Assembly (NCBI GenBank): GCA_023653785.1
Contig: JAMKCH010088370.1
Span: 124,001 to 188,000, forward strand
DNA: 64,000 nucleotides
Direction of reading: 5' to 3'
Source of the DNA: Ophioderma brevispina
Lineage: Eukaryota; Echinodermata; Ophiuroidea; Amphilepidida; Ophiodermatidae
In this document: positions 41,640 to 52,791 of the stretch, piece by piece
Layout: every line of letters begins with the position of its first letter
Position numbering within the stretch: position 1 is the first letter of the stretch
Position numbers and translations under genes: made by a program
Notes under the pieces: model-generated
The model's input: only the letters and a program-made list of their open reading frames with translations
What the model was told of the DNA's origin: nothing
Databases searched by the model: none

Positions 41640-43450
41640 ACTTTCCCAATGATGGTGTGTACACCCTTCACGATATGTCAACTTGTCCCATGTGTTAGCC
41701 CTTCATGTGTAACACTTTCACATTTTAGCCCTTTTAGGAGTGTTACACCTTTCCTAATGATGATGTTAGGCGTTCATGATGTGTACAACTTTCACAATGG
41801 TGTGTTAACCCTTCATAAAGTGGTACAACTTTCACAATTGTTTAACCCCTTCATGAAGTGTACACTTTCACATGATGTGTTACCTCAGAAGTGTACACTT
41901 TCACAAGGATGTGTAGCCCTTCATGATGTCTACGAACTTTCACAACGATGTGTTAGCCCTTCATGATGTATACAACTTTCACAACGATGTGTTAGCCCTT
42001 CGATGTATACAACTTTCACCAGATGGGTTAGCCCTCATGAGTATACAACTTTCCACAACGATTGTTAGGCTTCATGATGTATACAACTTCAACAAGGATG
42101 TGGTTAGCCCTTCATGATGTATACCAAACTTTCACAACGATGTGTTAGCCCTTCATGATGTATACAACTTCACCATGATGTGGTTAGCCCTTCATGATGT
42201 ATACAACTTTCACAACGATGTGTTAGCCCTTCATGATGTGTACAACTTTCACAACGATGTGTTAGCCCTTCATGATGTGCACAACTTTCACAATGATGTG
42301 TTTCATGCATGGTTGTACAACTTTCATCAATAAGTTGGTTAGCCCTTCTGATGCGCTCAACTTTCACAACAAGGTTATATTTTAAAAAGATGTACGTGAG
42401 CCCAGTCGTGATGTTACAACGTTCACAAGTGAGGTGTACCCCCTTCATCGATGTGACAACTTTCACCCTGATGTGTCCCACCCTTCAAGCAGCGTTTACT
42501 TTCCTAATGATATGTTTAACCGGACTTGATGCGTACAACTTTCCTAATGATGTGTTAGCCCCTTCAAGATGTTTACACTCTCACAATGATGTTGCATACC
42601 TGCATGATGTGTACAAATCTTTGCCAATGATGTGGGTTAACCCTTCGTGATGTGTACAACTTTCACAATGTGTTATCCCTTCGTAGTCCTCAACTTTCAA
42701 AAATTATGTGACACCTTTCATGAGTGTACAACTTTCACATGATTGTACCCCTTCATGGATGTGTACAACGTTCCCAATGATGTGGATACCCTTCATGAAG
42801 TGTACAACTTTCACAATGATTGGACACCCTTCATGGTTCGCACACTTTCACAAATGAGGTGTTAACCCTTGGTGATGTTACAACTTTCACAATGATGTGT
42901 TAGCTCCTTCGTGATGCGCACAACTTTCACAACGATGTACGTGTTTACCTTTCGTGAGGTACAACGTTCACAATGAATGGGTACACCCTTCATGATGTGC
43001 ACACTTTCACAATGATGTGCACACCCTTCAAGAATCATTAATTTCCTATGAGATGTTACCCGTACTTGATGCGTACAACTTTCCGAATGATGTGTTAACC
43101 CTTCAAGATGTGTACAACTCTCACAATGATGTGCATACCCTTCATGATGTGTACATTTTGCAATGATGTTGTTAACCCTTGTGATGTGTACAAACTTCAC
43201 AAGTGTATCCTTTGTGTGCATACAATCTTTCAAATGAAGGCGACACTTTGTGATGTGTACAACTTTCACAATGATGTGTACACCCTTCATGATGTGTACA
43301 ACTTTCCCATGGTGGTACCCTTCATGATGTGTACAACTTTCACAATGATGTGGGACAACCTTCATGGTGCGCACACTTTAACAAGACGTGTTAACCCTTG
43401 TGATGTGTACAATTTCACAATGAAGTAGACCATCCTTAATGATGTGTAAA
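41640..43450. repeat. Minisatellite, 39-bp unit, about 45 copies
   Basis: The unit is CCTTCATGATGTGTACAACT followed by TTCACAATGATGTGTTAGC. The period of 39 is divisible by three, so frames read as a repeated 13-residue peptide (LHDVYNFHNDVLA on the plus strand; HHCESC... on the minus). Best-preserved copies lie at 42130-42300. Units vary widely in length by small deletions. No start signal, splice site or conserved frame across the array supports translation. Confidence 0.95.
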
Positions 43451-43496
43451 CATGGGGGTTACATGCCTATGCTTGAGTTATAATCTCTCAAAATTC

Positions 43497-43625
43497 TGTT
43501 CTCGGTCAAGAATACGCAAGCATCCCGCCGGACAGAATCATGACAAAAGGGTAAAGGAAATGCATACTATGCATTAAAATGCCGCAACTTTGTGCGCATA
43601 CGCGGCTATTCTCAAAAAAGTGAAG
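43497..43625. repeat. Copy of the 6.4-kb MITE family
   Basis: CAAGAATACGC, CATCCCGCCGGACAGAATCATGACAA, GGAAATGCATA and CGGCTATTCTCAAAA match the interior of 6415-6563 in order. Termini are degraded. Confidence 0.6.
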
Positions 43626-43699
43626 CAACTTCATTTGAAAAATAGGAAAAACAAAGTCGCGCAAAAATGTATTAATCCTACATTTTTATTAGCTACATA

Positions 43700-44240
43700 T
43701 CATACATCATGGAACAAACAACAGTTATGAACACCACTGTTTCCCATATTTTTACATTTGACCTTCAAATTAAGTTGTTTTTTCCTGTTTTTTGGGCCTT
43801 GTATTTACGTTATCCGAGGGTTGGGTTATGCATCTCGATAAATTTTGATTTAAAACGAAGTGTTAACATTGAATTCATGAATTCTCAATTAATGGCGCGA
43901 GGACTATATCAGGAATGCTTGTAGTGAAAGCAGACTGGTCTGATAACAAAATTTGTACTTAACCGGCAGTCCTTCTCACGTCTATGTGTATTTTTTATCG
44001 TATTATGAAAGATTTCAAAACAAGACAAGATCTTTTTTTTTCAATAGGATAGTATCCTGATATTCTTAGGGCTTAATTTTATTTGCCTTGATACGCATAT
44101 GTAACCCTCTTACTTTTTTTATGTGAAAAATTCAATTATCACTTGCTTGAAGTACGATGTAAATCGATTTCAATATCCTTCGTTTTCACGTTGTTGGTAT
44201 TGATAACGTAATATACATCATTAAGGCAGTAAATAAAGTA
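43700..44240. other. No gene seen
   Basis: A 71-codon plus frame (43709-43924) has no recognised domain. AT-rich. Confidence 0.4.
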
Positions 44241-44244
44241 TTTG

Positions 44245-44430
44245 TAAATCACTTTCAACATGCTTAAATAACGAAAGTGAATACGTAAATAGATTGTTTT
44301 TTACTAAACACTGACAACATGTAGCTTCCATGTTTTTGGTAAATCACTTTAACATGCTTAAATAACGACAGTGAATAGTAAAATGGTGGTTTTTTTACTA
44401 AAGGACAATGGACAAAAATGGTAGCTTCCA
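44245..44430. repeat. Tandem duplication, about 92-bp unit
   Basis: Two units share GTAAATCACTTT(C)AACATGC, TTAAATAACGAMAGTGAATA, TTTTTACTAAA and GTAGCTTCCATKTTTTT. Confidence 0.8.
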
Positions 44431-44543
44431 TTTTTTTCGAATTAGTTATTGTTCTTTTATAAACCCACATCGTAGGCCTATATCTCTAAAAATTAATCAA
44501 CTTTTTATTATTTTGAATATTTCACACCGCAGTAGTTAGTTTA

Positions 44544-45008
44544 GTGTCTCCAATTTGCCCTTTACCAATCCGTGTCTATTTGTTATCACTTTATTTCATT
44601 GGAAGGCGCATTATTACACCAGAGGGCAGCGGCTGCCATTTTTCTTTCTTTTCTTGGAATTGTGGCTTATTTGGAGAATCACAGAACATATTCCCTTCTG
44701 CTGTGCCTCGGTTGGTAAATTCAGCTCTTAGTAATATAATATTTCGGAAGCGTTTAGATTCGTGGAGTCAGGGGTTGAGTATCATCCTGAGTCTGCTTCA
44801 TTTTTACGCTACGCTAAAAAAAGAAGAATTAAAATATAATTTTTATGATGTATTAATTGTTCAGATTAGTAACAATTCATTAAGTTTGCCAGTGTATTTT
44901 AAACAGTTTTCCGAAACTGAGGGTCTCGCTATAGGCCTATATTCTTTCCCTTGGCCTATCTATAGTCGCGGAAAGTCAGCCTTAAAAACTCAGTGTTTCT
45001 ATCATTAA
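44544..45008 (+). CDS. Longest non-repetitive open frame, product unknown
   Basis: A 154-codon ATG-to-stop frame in DNA without recognisable repeats. It has hydrophobic stretches (for example VYLLSLYFIG near the start and LSIILSLLHFYATL mid-way) and no motif I know. Its richness in Phe, Leu, Ile and Ser is what AT-rich DNA gives by chance. No splice or poly-A context was seen. Most likely spurious, but it is the best single-frame candidate outside the RasGRF locus. Confidence 0.12.
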   Translation: MSPICPLPIRVYLLSLYFIGRRIITPEGSGCHFSFFSWNCGLFGESQNIFPSAVPRLVNSALSNIIFRKRLDSWSQGLSIILSLLHFYATLKKEELKYNFYDVLIVQISNNSLSLPVYFKQFSETEGLAIGLYSFPWPIYSRGKSALKTQCFYH

Positions 45009-45009
45009 C

Positions 45010-46060
45010 ACAAATTCTATATAACCCATGACCTTTAAAGACTTGTGAACAAGATGTAACAAAAGATATTTTAAATAGGCCCTAAAACTTTGCGTTATTA
45101 TATTACGTTATCTCACGCAGAGCCACTAATGTGCAACTAAAACCCCGATAAGCACATCGAAAGCATGTGTAATAGCCCCCGGCACACTGCATGGCATAGG
45201 CTGTGGCAGTTACCTAGTATATTACCACAAAGTGCAAAAAGGAAGATTTAATTTTGGATATAATTTTTATCGAGGCCAAATTTGCAAACCACGATCTTTT
45301 GATGTTATGAAAATACACCATGTCTACATATTTTTGCCTTGGAGCCTGCAAAAGGTATTATCATTGCAGTTACATTTTCGAGATAAGTAAATGTGATGGT
45401 GTTATACCGTGATAACGTATATACAATGATTTCGCGGCATCCATATATTGGCTTCTTGTAGCTTACCAAGAAATGTTATCTGGAATTGATACCTATCATA
45501 TATCATTGATGTCATTTTAAGGAATAAAAACCAACTGTATAATAAAATATTGATTATTGAAAAGGTAACTGTAGCCTTGTAAAATACGTGCACAGAGCTA
45601 CGGAAACAAACCATTTTTGGCATGTTTTTAGTGTTTATAGGAGTAAAGATGACACGAGATCATGATATTGCAAGTATAGAAAACTATATATGATTCCGTG
45701 TAGATCTCGCAAATTACTAAAAGAACATTAACAAACCGGTTACTTTATTTTAAGCAAAAGGCAAACAATTGTGGATCAAAGAATGAAATAACTCTAACTG
45801 GCTTCACTTTTTGAGAATGGCCCATCCGTAGATGCTATTTCAGAAAGGAATTGTGACGCCGACTATAGTCAAGCATTCCTTACAATGGTGTGACCTGTAA
45901 CAGGGTGCAACAGAACTACCTTCACAATATGTATGCATCATCTCTCATATATACTACTCACATTGCGTACAACCCCCCACATGATTGGAATCCCTCACAA
46001 TGTGCACAATCCAACACAATGTGCACATCCCTACACAATGATTAGTAATGATTTATAAAC
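45010..46060. other. No gene seen; partial MITE end
   Basis: 45808-45870 is a one-ended relative of the 6.4-kb MITE (TTTTTGAGAATGGC, GATGCTATTTCAGAAAGGAA, TTGTGACGCCGACTATAG). 45960-46040 has a loose 'CACAATGTGCACA' repeat. Otherwise unique-looking. Confidence 0.5.
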
Positions 46061-46070
46061 ACAACTGTAT

Positions 46071-46508
46071 GAAAGTCTCATTTACTGTCACAAAACCAGA
46101 ATAAAACAAAAAATATCAATAGCGACACAGTTTTGAAAATTTAGTTCAGCTGTTGACCCATGCACATGATGTAAATTGTCCCTTAATTTTAGGACAATTT
46201 CAAGAGGTGGGGACACAATTTTGACAACTGATGTAAGTAGGGACATACAAGAGCTTTTACCTATATCAGAAAAAAACATTGTGGGAATCTTGCCATACTG
46301 GCTTACAAAGACTTTGATTTGCATGTTATGGCACCCTCTATATGCCCATTCTCCCTAAAGATTTAGTGAAACTAGATTTAAAACACATGATGTTTTTCAC
46401 ACAATGAAATTTTGTTAATTTTGTGCTGGAATATTTAATCCAACCCAATCAAAAGTGTGTCACTATTGATATTTTGATTATTTTGGTTTTGTCATAAATG
46501 AGACTTTC
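46071..46508. mobile_element. MITE with terminal arms of about 55 bp
   Basis: The left arm GAAAGTCTCATTTACTGTCA...ATATCAATAGCGACAC pairs with the inverse of the right arm (GAAAGTCTCATTTATGACAA...ATATCAATAGTGACAC). A single end of the same family lies at 30034-30110. Confidence 0.8.
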
Positions 46509-46768
46509 AAAAAAGTTTTTTTTTTCAGAATACTAGGTGGAAGCAATGACTTATTTATTTGGATAATGTCCTGGATACTCCAAGAAAGCCTCTACAGCTA
46601 ACTATTTCCATTTGGGGGGGTCCATTCATTCGGCCGCAATTGGGTCAGCCAGGGATAATCATCCTACTCTTTTCGAAACTGACTATGATATGCATATAGA
46701 GGTATGACTTTCTGTACATGGGAATATTGGCTAATTAATGTCCCCTCCAAAGGACGGGGTATTATCAA

Positions 46769-46796
46769 GGTTCAGTTGTCCAAGAACAACTGAACC
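46769..46796. repeat. Hairpin, 11-bp arms
   Basis: GGTTCAGTTGT, a six-base spacer, then ACAACTGAACC. No adjacent gene. Confidence 0.65.
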
Positions 46797-46873
46797 ATGG
46801 GGGGGGGGACTGAATTCTAATTTTAATCAATAGCTCATATACAGATTAAATCCTGAATTAAGAACCCGATTAA

Positions 46874-47220
46874 AGGTGCAATGAGAGATTTCACACATCA
46901 GGTGTCCCTAAAAAAATTGAAAGTACTGATTTATGCCCTGATGTAAAGCTTTCCATCAAAATTATTCCCACCTGAAAGGATTAAGCTGAGAAATGTTTCT
47001 TTGGTACCAAAATTGTGAAATTTCTAATTTTGTACAGGAGCAAATACGAAATTCTGCCTGTTTTATATTGAAATACAAGCAAATCAAAATCACCTCTTTT
47101 CTCTCTTTTAAGACATTTCTGTGGCCAAATACAAGGTATGAAATCTGTTGGATTTCTAATCTATTTGAAATTACTATTATGACACAATATTTGGGTGCCT
47201 CAAAATCTCTTGTTGCACCT
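46874..47220. mobile_element. TTAA-flanked MITE
   Basis: Starts AGGTGCAATGAGAGATTT and ends in the inverse of AGGTGCAACAAGAGATTT; TTAA flanks both sides (46870-46873 and 47221-47224). Termini begin AGG like the elements at 28416 and 28872, suggesting the same transposase family. The overlapping 96- and 103-codon frames inside are not genes. Confidence 0.85.
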
Positions 47221-47227
47221 TTAAATC

Positions 47228-47310
47228 TCAATGAGTACCCCCTATTGGGAATTGAACCAGGGACCTCCAGCAATAAAGGCTAATACCCTAAACAATCAGA
47301 AGTCACAAAT
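47228..47310 (-). mobile_element. tRNA-like SINE head
   Basis: On the minus strand it reads TTTAGGGTATTAGCCTTTAT, then a B-box GGTTCAATTCC within CCTGGTTCAATTCCCAATAGG. The A box is weak. It stops at the TTAA of the neighbouring MITE, so the SINE body may have been split by it. Confidence 0.55.
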
Positions 47311-47825
47311 GTTCTTTGCTTCGCAGTGCCAACCTCAATCAGATGACTTGCTGCCTTATCCTTGGGTCTGGGATTAGGATGCAGGAACTTAATGTAGTTT
47401 ATGGTATAAATTAGGGATAAGTAAGGTGATATTCTAGAGTAATAAATGGTGGTTAAAAAATTGCCACAATTAGGTTTAAGCTGTCTTAACATAGGGTTAA
47501 GGTTATAGCAAGAGTCCAGATCATAGTTAGGAACTTTAGAATTAGCATCAGTGTCTTTGTTAGGGCTAGGACTAGGCAAAAAAAATTCTTTGCTTGTCCT
47601 CAAATGACCAACACGACTTTGATCTCCGACTGAATTTGTTTTTTTTGTGGTTTTTGTTATTTAAAAAAAATGAGATTAAAAAAAGACTTATAAATCAACT
47701 TTAGAGCAGAAACTGAAAAACTCTACAAAGCTTAATTTTTTATAGTATTTTGGATGAATTTAGAACCCACGTCTCGAGTAGATGATGGCACATTCTTCCT
47801 CTTTGTCTCACTCCCTGATATTTTT
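47310..47825. other. No gene seen
   Basis: AT-rich, with scattered TTAGGG/TTAGG-like words at 47485-47575 that are too irregular to be telomeric. Confidence 0.45.
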
Positions 47826-47833
47826 GGCCTTTA

Positions 47834-48170
47834 GGCGACAAAAATAAAAAACCCTGTTTTACGGGCCCGACCGACCCTGATTTTTCAGTTTTGCAGATTT
47901 TTTTTTTTTTTAGTTTTTCCAAAAATCATGTAAAATCAGCCTGTTTTTAGCCCAAAGTTATCAATTTTGGCTAATTTTTTTTAGAAAATTTGTAAAAAAT
48001 TTTCATTTCTTCTCTTGATTTTTTAGATTTTGGGGCTATTTTAGGCCAATTTGACCTCCAGAAAAGAAAAAAAAATAAAAAAATATAAAAAAAGAAAAAA
48101 TTCGCCCGACCGACCGACCCTACTCTTAAGGTCCGCTCGCCCGTAAAACAGGGTTTTCTTTTTCGTCGCC
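47834..48170. mobile_element. MITE with 35-bp terminal inverted repeats
   Basis: GGCGACAAAAATAAAAAACC...CTGTTTTACGGGC at the left pairs with the inverse of the right end (GGCGACGAAAAAGAAAACCC...TGTTTTACGGGC). TTA flanks both ends. The interior repeats CCGACCGACC near both ends. Confidence 0.85.
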
Positions 48171-48214
48171 TTATCTCAATTTTATAATATTGATATTGGC
48201 CTGAACTGATAAGG

Positions 48215-48565
48215 TCCCTCACACACACCCATGTGCATACACACACACATGCACACACACTGTTTACTATACACTTCTGATGACAAAACAAAAATCTATC
48301 ATTATCAGATAGAATAAACACAATACAAAAACTTCCGAGGACAAAGGAAGACCTTCTGGGGACTATTCAAAAAGATTTTTTATGTTTGATCCTCAGAAGT
48401 AAAATGCATGCAGACGTGCACACACACACGCACATCTGCATGCAATCTACTTCCGAGGACCGTTCAAAAGAATTTCTATGTTTGATCCTCGGAAGTAGAT
48501 TGCATGCAGACGCGCACACACACACACACACGCACACACACAACCACACACATATGCATGCACAC
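48215..48565. repeat. CA microsatellites around a duplicated hairpin unit
   Basis: CA runs near 48238-48262, 48417-48432 and 48512-48550 alternate with two copies of a unit reading TTCAAAA(G)A...TTTATGTTTGATCCTC(A/G)GAAGTA..ATGCATGCAGACG. The second copy contains CTACTTCCGAGGA and its inverse TCCTCGGAAGTAG as hairpin arms. Confidence 0.8.
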
Positions 48566-48569
48566 ATAC

Positions 48570-49365
48570 AAACACATATCTGACTAAATTGTATATTAGG
48601 GTTCCTGCTTACATTAATGGCAAGCAAACACAAATATTATGAACTAATCACGTACTTTTGCAATATATCATAAAATATGCTGAAAACAATAAAAATGTTC
48701 AGAATATCATTTCCAAAACATTTAAGATAACTATTATAATGAAATATTCAAAGACTGAATCTCATGACATCAATCTTGGTACCAAATACTTGTTTGAAAA
48801 TACTGGATTCAGAAGTAGCAATAAATACATCCACCAGAATAAACCAATAACATAGGAAGATTAATAATGACAATATTGAACTGATATTCATTCAGCATTC
48901 TTTAAACACCACATCATTCCTTGAGAACTTAACATTCAAACCCATGCTTCAAAAAAATTTAAAAGAAAAAAAAATAATTGAAAGGATAAACTGATCAAAA
49001 ATAAAGCTAACTATTTCCACCGATAGTGTAAATATCGTGAAAGGACCCATGATGCATGTAAGAGTTGAAACTGACTCTCTTTATTGTACAGAAATAAAAG
49101 ATAATATCTCTACAATATGTCAGAATAAGAAGAGCAGGCTTAAATGAAGGATAACCTTTGCAATTATTGTCTCTGAAACATTTGCACCTAGCCAAACTAA
49201 TAAACCCTACTTTTACACCTTTCCAGCATGCAAGTTTCACAGAATTTAAGCAAAAAAAAAAGCAAATTGAATATTATCTAGTGTTTTCATGAATTGAGCT
49301 GGAGATATTGATTGATTTAGGATCTTTTGATACACACCATTCTTATAAAAACACATAAAACACTA
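48570..49365. other. No gene seen
   Basis: AT-rich DNA with no recognised exon or repeat ends. Confidence 0.4.
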
Positions 49366-49368
49366 TGC

Positions 49369-49450
49369 AAACGGTGGGGCACATGTGGTCCAGTGGACTC
49401 ATGATCTGAAGCTTGCTGGTTCTAGCCCCACTGCAGCCATTTAGTTTTAG
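49369..49450 (+). mobile_element. tRNA-like SINE relic
   Basis: TGGTCCAGTGGACTCATGATCTG followed by CTGGTTCTAGCCCCACTG has A-box- and B-box-like spacing and resembles the heads of the other tRNA-derived SINEs here. The body is not recognisable beyond about 49500. Confidence 0.5.
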
Positions 49451-49631
49451 ATTCCTTGACTTGTTACCTCAAGCAAAAAGTACATTTGTCCATGTTTATC
49501 TCATGTTGAATACTTTTTGCAGCATCAAAAAGCATTCCACTTAAAATAATAAAAATTAGCATGCCATGTTGAAACAAAATAAATGTGTGCCTCAGGACAT
49601 GGCAATTCACTGATTTCTTAACCACTTTTCT

Positions 49632-49800
49632 TAGAGTATTTCTGATTGGCTCATTACATGATATAACATGATTATAACTTCAAAGTAACCAATCAAAATG
49701 GACCTTCTACATATCTGAACAAACATTTAAGCTTTCCTTACCATTTCTCTGATTGGCTACATATATCATATAACGCAATGTGTAACCAATCATATCAGCT
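49632..49800. promoter_or_regulatory. Cluster of CCAAT/ATTGG motifs
   Basis: CTGATTGGCT occurs at about 49639 and 49750, and CCAATCA in the opposite orientation at 49689 and 49786. CTGATTGGCT contains the inverse of CCAAT, the NF-Y core. The spacing looks like duplicated units; a repeat origin is as likely as regulation. Confidence 0.35.
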
Positions 49801-49894
49801 GGTAGACCTCACATTGTAAAAAGACGCCAACAGTTTCAAAAAAAAAATTGAGTATTCTTATGGGTTGGTGATTTTAATTACTGTCCATTTACGT

Positions 49895-50935
49895 TGAATA
49901 CTTTTTTATCCTCACATAAGTATTTATATCAGATATGGAATTAAACCGGCCCTGTTCTATGTCTAATCTTACATGGAATACTTTTGATCTCACACAATAT
50001 TATTCACATCAGATTTGAGTATAAACTGCCCGTCCATACTGGTCCATCTATGCGAATACTTTTAATCTCCAATAAAGTATTTAATATCAATATGTAATAT
50101 AAACGGCGCCCTGTTCCATACTGTCTAGCTAACAATTGAATAACTTTTGATCTCACAATAAGTATTCAACATCAGATTGGAGATAACTGCCCGTCCATAC
50201 TGCCATCTTATGCGGAATACTTTTAATCTCACAATAAGTATTTAATATCAGATATGGAATATAAACCAGCCCTGTCCATACTGTCCATCTTACTTGGAAT
50301 ACTTTTGATCTCACAATAAGTATTCGACATCAGAATTGGAGTATAAACTGGCCCGTCCATACTGTCCATCTTATGCGGAATACTTTTTGATCTCACAATA
50401 AGTATTTGACATTAGATATGGAGTATGAACCGGCCCAGTCCGTACTGTCCATCTTACATGGAACACTTTTTGATCTCACAATAAGTATTCAACATTAGAC
50501 TTTGAGTATAAAGCAGCCCTGTCCATACTGTCTATCAAATACACAAAATACTTTTTGATCTCACAATAAGTATTCAACATCAGATTTGGAGTATAAACCG
50601 GCCTAGTCCATACTGTCCATCTTATATGAAATGTTTTTTGATCTCACAATAAATATTCAACATAAGATATGGAGTATAAACTGGTCCTGTCCATACTGTT
50701 ATCTTATTATCTTACGCAGAATACTTTTTGATCTTACAATAAATAGTCAACATCAGATATGGAGTATAAATTGGCCCAATCCATACTCTCCATCTTACAT
50801 GGAATACTTTTAATCTCACAATAAGTATTCAACATCAGATTTAAACTGGCCCTATCCAAACTATCTTACGCGAATACTTTTGATCTCATATGTATTCAAC
50901 ATCTGATATGGAGTATAAATCAGCCCTAAGGGGTG
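49895..50935. repeat. Minisatellite, about 83-bp unit, about 12 copies
   Basis: The unit is GAATACTTTTTGATCTCACA, ATAAGTATTCAACATCAGAT, TTGGAGTATAAACCGGCCCT, GTCCATACTGTCCATCTTA. The better-preserved copies lie at 50220-50800. The first copies (to about 50180) carry more single-base deletions. Confidence 0.95.
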
Positions 50936-50939
50936 GTCA

Positions 50940-51555
50940 TGAAATTTTGCTCCAGAGAAGGAAGAAATACCTTTTATACACCCCTGTTTGAATATATTTC
51001 TTCTTGCCAGAAGTGCAATCAATTTTGATGAAATGAGATATTTACTAAATTGTAAAAATATAAAATAGTTATTTTAAGAGAGTCAGTTTGTTCCACAAAA
51101 CCCCTGGGAACCATGAGAGAGAAGAAGAAGGTAAAAATTAAACAAACAGAAAATATTTAAAAGATTGAATTTGAAAATAATTATATATGTGGACTGAAGG
51201 GATACCTAATTACAGGGCTCCACGGTGGACTACTGTTGTTGTAGTAACTTCTGTTTGGTTTTGTAAACAAATAAACAAAAAGATGTGGTACACATGTCAA
51301 AACAAAATACTGACATGCAGAATATCAGAATATTTTACACATTGTTTTTCATGCTTAATTAGCGATTTCATGGGAATTTAATATTTTGTGACTATGAGGA
51401 TGCATATGGACATTTTGTTTGGCTGTGGCAAATATACAGACACAAAGCTGTTTGCTCAAAATACACAAAATGGTGATTATTAGTGTTTCATTAAGAAGGA
51501 AGTCCAAACATTTAACACACATATTAAGCTAAGTGACAATAATCAGTTCCCAATC
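50940..51555. other. No gene seen
   Basis: AT-rich DNA with no recognised exon. Confidence 0.4.
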
Positions 51556-51560
51556 AACTT

Positions 51561-52053
51561 TAAACAGTGCAGACAATAGCGTACTAGTACGTATACGTAC
51601 AAGTACGTACATACATCACCAAATTATAAAGAAATACAAAAGAATTTTACAAAATCCTCTCAGGATTCTCAGTTTTGAGATGAGAAAGGATACAAATTTC
51701 AGAACTGATGCCAAACAACATTATAAACAAATTCTATGTGTCAAAATTTTGATTTCATGTGTCAAAATTTAATTATTGAAAAAAATGTCACTGATGATGT
51801 CATATCAATTTTCTTAATTAATATCTTTTATTTGAAAAAAGATATCAAAAATCTGCACATACATTTTGTTGATAGGCTTTAAAACTCTATGTAGTGAAGA
51901 TTACAGTTTCAGAACTGTAAAAATAAACTGTCCCGGGGTGAAATGTTAAAACCTAATGTATTTCTTTAAAAAGTTGCATTGCATTGTGGGAAATTATGCC
52001 GTATGTACGTACTTGTACATATACGTACTTGTACGCTTTCTTCTGGACTGTTA
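51561..52053. mobile_element. MITE with alternating GTACGTAC termini
   Basis: The left AACAGTGCAGACAATAGCGTACTAGTACGTATACGTACAAGT... pairs with the inverse of the right end (AACAGTCCAGAAGAAAGCGTACAAGTACGTATATGTACAAGT...). TTAA-like flanks on both sides. The termini are rich in alternating purine-pyrimidine GTAC/ACGT words. Confidence 0.75.
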
Positions 52054-52139
52054 AAAATATATTTCAAGGGTTTGTGGTATGGTTTTTTTTGATCATCTGC
52101 CCATAGTTCTGCACACTGTTAACCCCCCCCCATCCCTAC

Positions 52140-52555
52140 CTGTCTTTCAAAGGGCATTTCTGATTGGCTAACTACCTCATATATTCATTTCAACAACCAG
52201 TTGAAATGCAGCTTACAAATATTTCAACTCTAGCACTCTTCAGCCCTACCACTATTCTTACCATGTTGCTGATTGGCTCAAAATATCACATAAGTTCCAT
52301 TGTGACCAATTGACAAGCAGTGCTCATAGGGACAGGATCAAATGAGCACTACCTGTTTTTCATACATCATTTCTGATTGGTGAATTGCATCATGTATTCA
52401 TTTCAATGACCAGTTGAAATGCAGCTTCCAAATATTTCAGCTCTAGCATTCTTCATCCCTACCACCATTCTTACCATGTTGCTGATTGGCTCAAAAATCA
52501 TATAAGTTCCATTTTGACCAATTGACAGACAGTACTCATGGGATAGCTCCCAAAT
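52140..52555. repeat. Tandem duplication, about 215-bp unit, with ATTGG motifs
   Basis: Two units share CATTTCTGATTGG, ATTCATTTCAA..ACCAGTTGAA, ATGCAGCTT.CAAATATTTCA, CTTACCATGTTGCTGATTGG and GACCAATTGACA. Each unit carries two or more CCAAT/ATTGG motifs. Related in word content to 49632-49800. Confidence 0.85.
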
Positions 52556-52791
52556 AGGAAGAAATCATCCAAAAGTGGGTAGTTGATAGAGCAATTAGCA
52601 GGTTAGAGTAAAATATCCCACAAACTTTTAACAATTTAATGCAGTGCATCTTCATGTTATCTGACTGACACGATTGATCCATGCCTTTCATTTTGAAGTA
52701 CAGAGTAGGATTTCAGAAACATTGAGACAAGGATAAGATGTGAGAACATGTATGGTATAACGGATAAAGTGCAGAACTCATGATCCTAAGA

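Noticed and set aside
42170..43374. Cys/His-rich minus frames (HHCESC repeats) as a zinc-binding protein
   Set aside because: They are the antisense reading of the 39-bp minisatellite and shift frame repeatedly.
41640..43450. Regular repeats as a CRISPR array
   Set aside because: Units are contiguous without unique spacers, the genome is eukaryotic and no cas genes are present; it is a minisatellite. The same applies to 49895-50935 and 56810-61520.
47485..47580. Interstitial telomere-like TTAGGG repeats
   Set aside because: The words are irregular and separated by unrelated bases.
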